From contig JAURKC010000006.1 of NCBI GenBank assembly GCA_030831945.1, positions 1 through 64,000 on the forward strand: DNA of 64,000 bases, written 5' to 3'. The notes beneath the pieces are model-generated. The model ran no database searches and was not told the DNA's origin. It saw only the letters and a program-made list of their open reading frames with translations. This document shows, piece by piece, positions 1 to 7,851 of the stretch. Position numbers and translations under genes: made by a program. The number at the start of each line of letters is the position of its first letter. The first letter of the stretch is position 1. The DNA comes from Ferruginibacter sp. (GTDB lineage: Bacteria; Bacteroidota; Bacteroidia; Chitinophagales; Chitinophagaceae).

Positions 1-193
1 ATCAGACGTTAAAAAATCAAGGCTGTTTGAGCGAGCAGGTCCTTTAAAGCAACTTACTCTACCCGCGAGTTCCTTGATTTTAGGCTGATATTTAAAATTT
101 CAGCCTTTTTATTCGCAGGCTTGATTTTTTTTGTTACTTTTTTGCATCAAGGCAAAAAAGTAAAAGCACTCTATTCCGAAAGGAATTTCAAGC
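1..193 (+). repeat. Dispersed hairpin repeat, copy A (left part outside window)
   Basis: This copy closely matches the sequences at 3424-3615 and 18800-18988. In order it holds an inverted repeat (TCAGAC..AAATCAAGG at the left, CCTTGATTTTAGGCTGA ending at 88), a short GCCT/AGGC hairpin, a perfect 12-bp stem TTACTTTTTTGC / GCAAAAAAGTAA with a 6-nt loop, and ATTCC-GAAA-GGAAT. The window starts inside the element, so any tandem units to its left, as seen in copy B, cannot be judged. It lies 84 bases beyond the stop codon of the LolA-like gene, which is on the opposite strand. No protein is supported here. Confidence 0.85.
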
Positions 194-277
194 ACAAAAT
201 GTTAACTTCATCTTGACCAAAAGCTCTACCGAATAGTCGCTTAAAGCTTTCTGAGAATCGACTATCTATTAGCTAGA

Positions 278-979
278 TTAAAAGACCCCATCACTAACTC
301 CTTTATTAATGATGTAGGAATCAAAAGTAATTTCGGCCCTTCCTTGGTTTTTATTTAAGCCCTTGGGAACACTTTTTTTTGCTGCTTCACCATCATCAAA
401 ATCAAAGGTGATGCCCTTCGGAAGCTTATACTCCTTGGTGTTAAAGGTGAAAATGATTTTATCTGGCAGTCCGTAGGATGAATATTTTCCATAAGTCATA
501 TCTAATTGGTAACTACCATTTTCTCGAGTGGTGGTTTTTGCTTTTTTAATTACCAGATTTGCTTCGTCAATATAAATAGTAGAAAGTACAATGTCTGCAT
601 TGTCGTCCATTGGTAATAATTTCACCACTCTCACTGAGGTGTTGCCGATTTTATCGATGCCTGCATCCAAAGTGGTATATTTTTCTCCATTGATAATACT
701 ACTAAGGTTGATGCTTACCGCACCTTTGGGAACAAAAGAGATTCCTCTTTCATTTTTTATTTTCAGTTGATTCGGTTTTTTGTAATAAATTTTGACTGCT
801 GATACCGGAACCTTTAAAAAGGCAACATAGGTTTTCATTTTACCCTCTGCGGTATAATTATTGACAAGCTCAATTTTGGCACCCACTTTTTTTATCAATG
901 CCGCTGCATTTTCCTGGGCATTAGTTACAACATTTGCCAGCACTGCTGTCAGCACTAAACCATATTTCAATAAATGCAT
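278..979 (-). CDS. LolA-like outer-membrane lipoprotein carrier family protein
   Basis: Predicted periplasmic protein of 233 residues. I start it at the ATG at 979, which gives a clean signal peptide (MHLLKYGLVLTAVLA..NAQ); the longer frame from 1051 runs into the upstream permease gene. The body has the beta-strand pattern and the KVPVSAVKIYYKKPNQLKIK stretch of LolA/LppX-fold outer-membrane lipoprotein-sorting proteins, which carry hydrophobic ligands in a half-barrel. The gene begins 13 bases after the ABC-2 permease stop and so is probably the last gene of a three-gene transcript with the exporter. That suggests a shared lipid or lipoprotein export role (inference). LolA paralogues are common in Bacteroidota, so it need not be the main LolA. 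Confidence 0.7.
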   Translation of the reverse strand: MHLLKYGLVLTAVLANVVTNAQENAAALIKKVGAKIELVNNYTAEGKMKTYVAFLKVPVSAVKIYYKKPNQLKIKNERGISFVPKGAVSINLSSIINGEKYTTLDAGIDKIGNTSVRVVKLLPMDDNADIVLSTIYIDEANLVIKKAKTTTRENGSYQLDMTYGKYSSYGLPDKIIFTFNTKEYKLPKGITFDFDDGEAAKKSVPKGLNKNQGRAEITFDSYIINKGVSDGVF

Positions 980-992
980 ATGCCAATTTTTT

Positions 993-1886
993 TTAGGATA
1001 AAATATCTTTTTTTCTGAAAACAAAAACGGATGCTCCCAACAACACACCAATATGCAATAGCAAGATGGATAGACTATTTCTGATGGCTGCCCAATTTTC
1101 TACGCTGCCTTTAATCGGCACTCCATCTTCGGTGGTAGCAATATAAAAAAATCCCTTCCATCCTACGAGGTAAGAGGTGAATAAAAATGGTCTTACATTT
1201 TTATCAATAATGGGCACATTGATATTAGAGATGATGGTACATACCAACACAATACAAACCGTTGCGATAATGGGGCCTATTGAGTTATCTGCAAAAATGG
1301 ATAAGAACAAGGAGAGTGCTACAATTACTGTTAGTGCTACAGTGGCATAAGCAAATGCAGCTAAGTAGCGCCACATCACATCATCTTTTGAAATCAATAA
1401 TATTTGCGACTCATCGCCCTTGGATCTAAAGATCAGCATATCGTCGGCACCAAAAATAAAGAGACTAAAAAATAGCGACGTAATTGCCATCCATACTAAA
1501 AGTAAAATGGTAAAAATAGTGGCAGCAGCAAATTTCACTATTATCAATTGAGTCCGACTGATAGGTTTTGTAATCAGTAGTCGAAGGGTGCCCATATTCG
1601 CTTCGCCTGAAATAGAATCGGCAGCTATCAATGCAACTAGTATGGGTAACTGTACCAATAAAGTATTAAGAATAATGTAGCACATGAAATATCCATTGAT
1701 AGCTTTTGTTCTTTCAAACTCAAAGCTATCCTTCACACTTTGCAACATGAGGTTCATATAACTTTGTCCATCTGCTTTAAATGCAAACTGAAAAATAAAT
1801 ACAATCGCGGCGATGGCGGCAAAGGCGATGTAGGTGCGTGGCCGCTTTGAAATTTTAAATAGCTCAATTTGCAAAAGGTTCCACAT
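993..1886 (-). CDS. ABC-2 type transporter permease
   Basis: Integral membrane subunit of an ABC transporter, 297 residues from the ATG at 1886. The longer frame from 1961 would overlap the ATPase gene by almost 100 bases, whereas this start overlaps it by 23, and MWNLLQIELFKISKRPRTYI is a typical ABC-2 permease start. About six hydrophobic segments are visible, with the usual GTLRLLITKPISRTQLIIVK stretch after the second. The last segment is followed by a short basic tail (FVFRKKDILS). It should pair with the ATPase just upstream; the substrate cannot be told from sequence. ABC-2 families handle drugs, lipids or copper-related NosY-type export. Confidence 0.88.
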   Translation of the reverse strand: MWNLLQIELFKISKRPRTYIAFAAIAAIVFIFQFAFKADGQSYMNLMLQSVKDSFEFERTKAINGYFMCYIILNTLLVQLPILVALIAADSISGEANMGTLRLLITKPISRTQLIIVKFAAATIFTILLLVWMAITSLFFSLFIFGADDMLIFRSKGDESQILLISKDDVMWRYLAAFAYATVALTVIVALSLFLSIFADNSIGPIIATVCIVLVCTIISNINVPIIDKNVRPFLFTSYLVGWKGFFYIATTEDGVPIKGSVENWAAIRNSLSILLLHIGVLLGASVFVFRKKDILS

Positions 1887-2793
1887 GGCCCGACATAGTT
1901 GTAAGTGATAAAAAATAATTCTCCAATGAATGGCTGGAATTAACAGAAAGTATAGATACATCCAAACCTACCAAATCGCTAATTAATTGAGGAACGGCTT
2001 GCTTATTCATTAAGAGCCGAATGGATTTTCCTTCTTGCAAAGTATCGGCCCAGTTAGATTGTAATAGCTTTTCTTTGGCAAGTTGATCATTAGTGGTTTC
2101 TAATTGAATCATTGAATGTGCGGGGTCTAACAATTCTGACACCTTACCCTCCACCATTTTTTTTCCTTTGTGCAAAATAATCATCCGGTTAGCGATTAAT
2201 TCGATTTCGCTCAACAGATGCGAGGAGATCAGTATTGTTTTGCCCATTTCACGACTCAGTCGAAGAATAAGATTTCTGATATCAGCGATTCCCTGAGGAT
2301 CTAGACCATTGGTAGGCTCATCTAATATAATCAGTTCAGGATTGTGCACCAAAGCAACGGCAATGCCTAAACGCTGTTTCATACCCTGACTAAAGGTTTC
2401 TACCTTTCCCTTTGCTCTGTCTGCAAGTCCCACCATTTCCAACTGCTGCATCAGTAATTCTCGCGAGGCCTTGATACCGCTCATTTTGGCGAAGATGGAA
2501 AGATTGTCATAAGCAGAAAGGTATTTATACAGATCAGGCTTTTCAATAACTGCTCCCACTTGTCGAAGAATTGCTGATCGGTGGGTGGATAATTTTTTAT
2601 CGAAAATAGTAATGTCACCTTCGGTAGGGGCTATTAAGCTAAGCAACATACGGATGGTGGTAGATTTACCAGCACCATTTTGCCCTAAAAAACCATAGAC
2701 ATCTCCCTTATTAACGGTAAATGAAAGGTCGTCAACGGCCTTGGTATCTTTAAATTGTTTGGAGAGGTGACTTACCCTTATTATTGCAGACAT
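1864..2793 (-). CDS. ABC transporter ATP-binding protein
   Basis: Cytoplasmic ATPase subunit, 309 residues. Walker A GQNGAGKST is at 37-45, the signature FSQGMKQRL at 134-142, Walker B LIILDEP at 154-160, and SSHLLSEI supplies the H-loop. The roughly 90-residue C-terminal tail after the ABC core is typical of the DrrA/CcmA-like subfamily that pairs with ABC-2 permeases. Its stop overlaps the permease start by 23 bases, so the two are probably translationally coupled. A TAACTTTG -7 box lies about 17 bases upstream of the ATG. It is first in a likely ATPase-permease-LolA operon. Confidence 0.93.
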   Translation of the reverse strand: MSAIIRVSHLSKQFKDTKAVDDLSFTVNKGDVYGFLGQNGAGKSTTIRMLLSLIAPTEGDITIFDKKLSTHRSAILRQVGAVIEKPDLYKYLSAYDNLSIFAKMSGIKASRELLMQQLEMVGLADRAKGKVETFSQGMKQRLGIAVALVHNPELIILDEPTNGLDPQGIADIRNLILRLSREMGKTILISSHLLSEIELIANRMIILHKGKKMVEGKVSELLDPAHSMIQLETTNDQLAKEKLLQSNWADTLQEGKSIRLLMNKQAVPQLISDLVGLDVSILSVNSSHSLENYFLSLTTMSGHVEPFAN

Positions 2794-2809
2794 GTAGTTA
2801 TTGTAGTGA

Positions 2810-2817
2810 CAAAGTTA
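2810..2817 (-). promoter_or_regulatory. Candidate -7 box for the ABC-LolA operon
   Basis: On the minus strand this reads TAACTTTG, an exact match to the Bacteroidota TANNTTTG -7 element. It would put transcription start about 10 bases before the ATG. No good TTTG -33 element is seen at the usual distance (an ATTG lies 24 bases away), so confidence is low. Confidence 0.35.
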
Positions 2818-2840
2818 CAACGGATTGAGTTAAGAATTGT

Positions 2841-2905
2841 TCAATGGTGAATGGTGAATTGTGAATGGGCAATGGTGAATGATCAATGGGCAATTGACCA
2901 TTCAC
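2841..2905 (+). repeat. Degenerate tandem repeat of a 7-9 nt unit (ATGGTGAAT-like)
   Basis: Runs of related short words (AATGGTGAAT, TTGTGAATGG, GCAATGGTGA, ATCAATGGGC) follow one another, and the end reads as the reverse complement (TTGACCATTCAC). Such short-sequence repeats are common between genes in Bacteroidota. A weaker run of the same words lies at about 45620-45655. No function is evident. Confidence 0.6.
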
Positions 2906-2929
2906 TACTTTCTTGAACTCTTTTTTTCT

Positions 2930-3070
2930 CATACGCTCCGCCTCCACAGCCGGCGGGCTGCGTAACTGCAACGCCGCTGCTTTTGCTTCTTTGGTATCCC
3001 GATTGCATCGGGATTACCAATTCCTCCTCCGTCGGAACCGAACCAAAAGAGGCGGCTTATGCAATTACTG
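2930..3070. other. GC-rich palindromic non-coding island
   Basis: This short stretch is clearly richer in G+C than its surroundings. It holds CAGCC-GGCG-GGCTG near 2950 and a strong hairpin, ATCCCGAT-TGC-ATCGGGAT. Flanking TTGGT / ACCAA extends that hairpin to about 13 pairs with one bulge (about 2990-3022). It directly precedes the tandem 133-nt units. No gene is supported. It may be a separate intergenic repeat family of which this window has only one copy. Confidence 0.5.
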
Positions 3071-3103
3071 GTGATAAATCAATTCATTTTTGAAGGTCTA
3101 TTT

Positions 3104-3370
3104 AGTCGATACTCTATTTAATACCCTCGAATAAAATTGCAAGAAATATAAAATGTCAGCCATTAAAAAATCAATCCGCCGCGGCGGAAGCATACCCTTT
3201 AAATTAACGCAGTGTTTTAATATTCAGTTCATAGCTAGTCGATCCTCTATTTGACGCCCTCGAAAAAAAAGTGCTAGAAATTTTCAATACCAGCCGTAAA
3301 AAAATTAATCCGCCGCGGCGGAGGCATACGCTTTAAATCAACGCAGTGTTTTAATGTTCAGTTCTTAGCT
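3104..3370 (+). repeat. Two tandem ~133-nt repeat units
   Basis: Two successive units start with AGTCGAT at 3104 and 3237 (133 and 134 nt long). Each continues through CTCTATTT, CCCTCGAA, CAGCC and AAATCAATCC, then the palindrome TCCGCCGCGGCGGA, then ACGCAGTGTTTTAAT. The second unit runs directly into the terminal hairpin element at 3371. They share their first ~75 bases with that element and differ where the palindrome replaces its GGCTGTTTGAGC segment. There are no ORFs, and no spacer structure of the CRISPR kind. Confidence 0.8.
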
Positions 3371-3615
3371 AGTCGATCCTCTATTTGACGCCCTCGAAAA
3401 AAAAGTGCTAGAAATTTTCATTGTCAGCCGTTAAAAAATCAAGGCTGTTTGAGCGAGCAGGTCCATTAAAGTAACTTTCTCTACCCGCGAGTTCCTTGAT
3501 TTTAGGCTGATATTGAAAATTTCAGCCTTTTTATTCGCAGGCTTGATTTTTTTTGTTACTTTTTTGCATCAAGGCAAAAAAGTAAAAGCACTCCTATTCC
3601 GAAAGGAAATCCAAG
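3371..3615 (+). repeat. Dispersed hairpin repeat, copy B (terminal unit)
   Basis: This is the most complete copy. From AGTCGATCC at 3371 it repeats the 5-prime half of the tandem unit. It then enters the inverted repeat TCAGCC (3424) ... GGCTGA (3510), with AAATCAAGG/CCTTGATTT inside. Next come a GCCT/AGGC hairpin, the perfect stem TTACTTTTTTGC / GCAAAAAAGTAA, and ATTCC-GAAA-GGAA. It ends about 82 bases from the stop of the winged-helix gene, which is encoded on the other strand. The chained stems suggest a structured RNA or 3-prime-end element. Confidence 0.85.
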
Positions 3616-3696
3616 AACTATCTATGTAGTTAATCAGTTTTACAAAAAAGTAAGACAAATGGAGGCTTATCACTTTTGAGTGAAGCCTATTTATAA

Positions 3697-3993
3697 TTAC
3701 CTAATAGGATATAAATAAATCTGCAAAGCCCTCACATAATTCTCAAAAGCCTCTTTTCCACTAGGCGTTATTTTACAAATCGTCTGAGGATAGTATACTT
3801 TAAACTGTTTAATCACTTCAATATAGCCTGCGTCTTTTAGCTTATTGACCTGGACACTCAGGTTTCCTGCCGTAGCATTGGCCTGTTTTTGTATAAAAGT
3901 GAAATCAGCCTCTTGGTATCGCATTAACAGGCTCATAATGGCTAATCTCAGTTGAGCATGCAAAAGAGGATTCAGGGGTTCAAATACGGACAT
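3697..3993 (-). CDS. Winged-helix transcriptional regulator (MarR/ArsR-like)
   Basis: Small DNA-binding protein of 98 residues. LNPLLHAQLRLAIMSLLMRY leads into a winged helix: NATAGNLSVQVNKLKDAGYI is the recognition helix region, and the wing is around KQFKVYYPQTICKITPSGKE. This matches the single-domain winged-helix family PF13601 as I know it. It has no effector domain and no metal-binding cysteine pair (the only cysteine is in the wing). It stands alone between two non-coding stretches, so its target is unknown; autoregulation or control of a distant gene are both possible. Confidence 0.8.
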   Translation of the reverse strand: MSVFEPLNPLLHAQLRLAIMSLLMRYQEADFTFIQKQANATAGNLSVQVNKLKDAGYIEVIKQFKVYYPQTICKITPSGKEAFENYVRALQIYLYPIR

Positions 3994-4820
3994 GATTATA
4001 TAGTTGGGTGATAGGGAATAATTTTAGTCAATGGGCTGTTATATAGTAAATTTTAATTATATTTATTCAATGAAATGTTATCAATTAGACTAGTTTTTAC
4101 CCCTATTTCGAGGAAAAAGAGCCTATTGATGTCAATAGGTAGCCCTTATCATTGGATCTATAGGCGATTAAAAATTAACCGCTATTTGTCACCCTAGATT
4201 GACCTAATTTCAAGGGCAAGAACAATCAAAAATCGATGATAAAATACCCGCTGTCCAATGCCTGTTAAGCACCATTTTAAGTCGTATTAAAATCAATGTA
4301 AATATAAAGTAGTTTACATTATAAACTAAATTAAATATGTGTATTATTCTTAAATCTGAACGGAAAACAACTGGGGTAGTTCTGGATTAAATTAATCATA
4401 AATAATTGATAATCAATAATATGAGTCCTTATTAAGGCTTAAATAGAGTACTTATTTTGACTCGAAAAGTTATTAACATTTTCAAAATAATATTTTTTTA
4501 TGTGGGATCAAATAGTAATTTAGCAATAGAATTTAATGGGTTAGTAAGTACAAAGGGTTAACAGAAATGTTAACCCTTTTGCTTTAAAGCAAGTTCCCTT
4601 TTCATTTTGAAAAGCAACAAAAAAATTCTAAAAAAATATTTTATTTCAGTTCAATTTCCAATCGGTTTTCTTCTCCTCTTCCTTATTCTAAATTTTTTCA
4701 TCACCCTTTTGTCTAGAAAAGTTTTATAATTTTCATCCAACCAATTTTTTACGCCCTCGTTTTCATCCAATTCATCTTTTCATTCTCAGCTTTTTAAATT
4801 TTACGATTTACATTTACACT
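3994..4820. other. 827-nt intergenic region upstream of radA
   Basis: No ORF of convincing length or composition is visible on either strand. The stretch is very AT-rich. Its one clear structure is the stem-loop at 4552-4579, listed separately, preceded by the 16-mer ATGGGTTAGTAAGTAC that recurs at 47989-48004. The last ~200 bases should hold the radA promoter, but I see no exact TANNTTTG box there. Confidence 0.6.
4552..4585 (+). terminator. Orphan terminator-like stem-loop
   Basis: A perfect 12-bp stem, AAAGGGTTAACA / TGTTAACCCTTT, encloses a GAAA loop and is followed by TTGCTTT. It looks like an intrinsic terminator, yet no gene ends upstream on either strand within 500 bases. It could end a short non-coding transcript or be a regulatory hairpin. 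Confidence 0.5.
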
Positions 4821-6194
4821 ATGAGCAAAACAAAGTCAGGATTTTTTTGTCAGCAATGTGGTTACGAAAGTGCCAAATGGGTTGGAAAATGTCCCAGCTG
4901 CGAAAACTGGAACACTTTCGTAGAAGAAGTGATTGTAAAAGGCAATGACAAAAAAGATAACAATGAATGGAAAGAATACAACGGAGTGGGAAAATTAAAA
5001 ACTATTTCCATTAATGAAGTGAGTAGTGCCGAAGAAAAAAGAATTATCACCAACGATGCGGAAGTAAATCGAGTGCTTGGTGGTGGTATTGTTTTAGGTA
5101 GTATTGTTTTAGTAGCAGGTGAACCTGGAATAGGAAAATCAACTTTGTTTTTACAAATTGGTTTACAACTGAAAGACGTCGTTACTTTATACATTAGTGG
5201 TGAAGAAAGTGAGCAACAAATTAAAATGCGTGCAGATAGAGTAGGTAGTAAAAGTGATTCATTTTATTTATTAACCGAGACCAACACGCAAACTATTTTT
5301 CAAGAAATAAAAAAATTAAAACCGCAGTTAGTCATTGTAGATTCTATTCAAACTTTACAATCCCCTTTTGTAGAGAGTGGGCCCGGAAGTGTAAGCCAGA
5401 TAAGGGAATGCGCCGCAGAGCTTCAACGTTTTGCTAAAGAAACTAACACTCCCGTTTTTTTAATTGGGCACATCACCAAGGATGGAAATATTGCTGGTCC
5501 AAAAATTTTAGAACATATGGTTGACACCGTTCTTCAATTTGAAGGTGACCGTCATTATGCCTACAGAATTTTACGTACACTAAAAAATAGATTTGGTTCA
5601 ACGGCTGAATTAGGTATCTACGAAATGACTAGTGAAGGAATGCGCGCAGTAAATAATCCTTCTGAAATTTTAATCACTCAAAAAGAAGAACAATTAAGTG
5701 GCATTACCATTGCAGCAACGATGGAAGGTATGCGTCCACTTTTAATAGAAGGACAAGCTTTAGTTACACAAAGTGTATATGGCACACCACAAAGAACAGT
5801 CAGCGGATTTGATCTTCGTAGACTGCAATTGCTATTAGCCGTACTTGAAAAAAGAGGTGGATTTCATTTTGGCGTAAAAGATGTATTTGTAAATATTGCC
5901 GGCGGTATAAAAGTAGAAGATCCTTCGATCGACTTAGCAATTGTTTGCGCCCTGCTGAGTAGTTATGAAGATATTCCTGTAAACCAACATTATTGTTTTG
6001 CTGGTGAAGTAGGATTAAGCGGAGAAATAAGAGCGGTCAATAGAATAGAACAAAGAATTGCTGAAGCAGAAAAATTAGGATTCGAAAAAATTATTGTCAG
6101 CAAATACAATACTAAATCACTCAATAAAATTAAATATTCAATAGAAGTAGTTCCTTTAGCCAAAGTAGAAGAACTGTATCAATATTTATTTTAA
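4821..6194 (+). CDS. radA: DNA repair protein RadA/Sms
   Basis: RecA-like ATPase that promotes branch migration of recombination intermediates; 457 residues, the normal family length. The N-terminal zinc finger uses C10, C13, C24 and C27. Walker A GEPGIGKST is at 100-108, and the family-defining KNRFG is at 255-259. The C-terminal Lon-like P domain contains VNIAGGIKVEDPSIDLAIV and GEVGLSGEIRAV. The ATG at 4821 starts directly at the zinc finger. It is followed 146 bases later by comF, another gene related to DNA uptake and recombination. Confidence 0.97.
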   Translation: MSKTKSGFFCQQCGYESAKWVGKCPSCENWNTFVEEVIVKGNDKKDNNEWKEYNGVGKLKTISINEVSSAEEKRIITNDAEVNRVLGGGIVLGSIVLVAGEPGIGKSTLFLQIGLQLKDVVTLYISGEESEQQIKMRADRVGSKSDSFYLLTETNTQTIFQEIKKLKPQLVIVDSIQTLQSPFVESGPGSVSQIRECAAELQRFAKETNTPVFLIGHITKDGNIAGPKILEHMVDTVLQFEGDRHYAYRILRTLKNRFGSTAELGIYEMTSEGMRAVNNPSEILITQKEEQLSGITIAATMEGMRPLLIEGQALVTQSVYGTPQRTVSGFDLRRLQLLLAVLEKRGGFHFGVKDVFVNIAGGIKVEDPSIDLAIVCALLSSYEDIPVNQHYCFAGEVGLSGEIRAVNRIEQRIAEAEKLGFEKIIVSKYNTKSLNKIKYSIEVVPLAKVEELYQYLF

Positions 6195-6340
6195 AAAATT
6201 ATTTCATCAAAAAAATAGAACAAAAAGAGTGCTTTTCTAGGTTGATTTTTGATGATAATAAAACCCTTCAACTGCTCATTCCCTTTCTAACCAAGGTGAG
6301 ATTCTTATAAAAATGACTATTTTTCTTAATATATTGGAGA

Positions 6341-7042
6341 ATGTCAACCCTCCAGTCTATTTTCTCCGACACCACCCATCTTTTTTACCCTCATATCTGT
6401 ACCGGTTGCGGATCAGATCTATTAAGTGAGGATCAACTGCTCTGTTTGCTATGTATCAACCAATTACCCCATACCAACTTTGCCCAACATGCCAATAACC
6501 CGCTAGAAAAGATATTTTGGGGTAGAATTCCGCTCCTAGCGGCCCATAGCGAGTTTTATTTTGCCAAGGAAACCCTTATTCAGGAGCTCATTCACCAACT
6601 AAAATACAAGGGGAATCAAGCTATTGGCTACTTTCTAGGGGAATTAATGGGTAAGAGCCTATTGAATAGCAACCGATTCAAAAACTTGGATTATCTCATC
6701 CCACTCCCCCTTTACCCCGAAAAAGAAAGAAAAAGAGGCTTCAATCAGGCTACTATTATATGTAATGGCCTATCAGCTCGAATGAATGTCCCCGTGCTGA
6801 AGGACAATGTCATTCGCCAGCGATTTACCGAAACACAGACTAAAAAACACCGAAGAGAGCGCTGGGAAAATGTAGCAGACAGTTTTCTAGTGAAAGACCC
6901 TAGCCTGCTGAACGATAAAAACATATTGCTCGTAGACGATGTGGTCACCACGGGAGCTACCTTGGAAGCCTGCGGACATACCATTGCCCAAAGCGCTATC
7001 GTAACGCTGAGTGTTGCCACCTTATCAATGGCAACTAAATAA
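6341..7042 (+). CDS. ComF family amidophosphoribosyltransferase-like protein
   Basis: Cytoplasmic protein of 233 residues related to ComF, which helps handle single-stranded DNA during competence; the exact reaction in Bacteroidota is unknown. A zinc-ribbon-like cysteine set is at the N-terminus (C20, C23, C35, C38). The phosphoribosyltransferase domain follows, with PLPLYPEKERKRGFNQA and the PRPP loop LLVDDVVTTGATL near 196-208. The ATG at 6341 is preceded by TTGGAGA, one of the few Shine-Dalgarno-like sequences in the window. Confidence 0.92.
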   Translation: MSTLQSIFSDTTHLFYPHICTGCGSDLLSEDQLLCLLCINQLPHTNFAQHANNPLEKIFWGRIPLLAAHSEFYFAKETLIQELIHQLKYKGNQAIGYFLGELMGKSLLNSNRFKNLDYLIPLPLYPEKERKRGFNQATIICNGLSARMNVPVLKDNVIRQRFTETQTKKHRRERWENVADSFLVKDPSLLNDKNILLVDDVVTTGATLEACGHTIAQSAIVTLSVATLSMATK

Positions 7043-7204
7043 TTGATTGATCTCCCTATTTCCTAATGAGCCGTTTCAACGCAACGATAGCTATTTAATT
7101 AAATAATCATTTTAGATAGATTTTTACTTTCGCAAAAAAGAAGTAATTTCAAATTATATCAACAAAATCTTTTTTCAATCGTTATTATTTAAAATAATAC
7201 AACT

Positions 7205-7777
7205 ATGTTAAAAACATTACTTCTTTCATCCACACTTATTTTGGGTATGTCACTAACCAATGCGCCTGTAAAAAATCAGGAAAACAATTTGCCTAAGCCT
7301 GTTGCTGCTAAATCTATCTATGATTTTTCTGTAGAAGGTTTAGATGGCGGCAAGATTAATTTTTCCTCTTTCAAAGGGAAAAAAATATTAATTGTAAACA
7401 CCGCTTCAAAATGCGGCTATACCCCTCAATATGAAGGCCTAGAAGCACTTTACAAGAAATACAAAGACCGTTTAGTAATCGTTGGGTTTCCAGCAAACAA
7501 TTTTGGTGGACAAGAACCCGGTTCTAATTCAGAGATCAAAGATTTCTGCAAAAAGAATTACGGAGTTACTTTTTTAATGGCTGCAAAAGTTTCTGTTAAA
7601 GGGGATGATACCGCACCGATTTACAAATGGCTTTGCAATAAAAGCGAGAATGGCGTTTTAGATGCTGAAATTAAATGGAATTTCAATAAATTTTTATTAG
7701 ACGAAAACGGTAAGCTAATAGCGAAGTTTGACAGCAATGTCACTCCTTTGAGTGAAGCGCTGACTAGCAAATTATAG
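7205..7777 (+). CDS. Glutathione peroxidase family thiol peroxidase
   Basis: Reduces peroxides, probably with thioredoxin in bacteria lacking glutathione. It has 190 residues, with a signal peptide (MLKTLLLSSTLILGMSLTNA) placing it in the periplasm. The peroxidatic residue is cysteine, not selenocysteine: NTASKCGYTPQYEGLE, C70. The other tetrad residues lie in NNFGGQEPG (Gln) and KWNFNKF (Trp/Asn). A near-consensus TACTTTCG box lies about 75 bases upstream, and an intrinsic terminator follows. Confidence 0.94.
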   Translation: MLKTLLLSSTLILGMSLTNAPVKNQENNLPKPVAAKSIYDFSVEGLDGGKINFSSFKGKKILIVNTASKCGYTPQYEGLEALYKKYKDRLVIVGFPANNFGGQEPGSNSEIKDFCKKNYGVTFLMAAKVSVKGDDTAPIYKWLCNKSENGVLDAEIKWNFNKFLLDENGKLIAKFDSNVTPLSEALTSKL

Positions 7778-7797
7778 GATTTAAAAAATATTTTAAG

Positions 7798-7837
7798 AGA
7801 CATCTAAGGTTATAAAAAACTTTGGATGTCTTTTTTA
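7798..7837 (+). terminator. Intrinsic terminator after the peroxidase gene
   Basis: AGACATCTAAGGTT (7798-7811) pairs with AACTTTGGATGTCT (7818-7831) through one G-T pair and few mismatches, followed by TTTTTT. It lies only 15-20 bases before the start of the next gene. Confidence 0.75.
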
Positions 7838-7851
7838 TTTTACTTTGTGCT

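Noticed and set aside
3104..3615. CRISPR-like array
   Set aside because: The repeats are 133-134 nt, adjoin each other with no unique spacers, and no cas genes are nearby.
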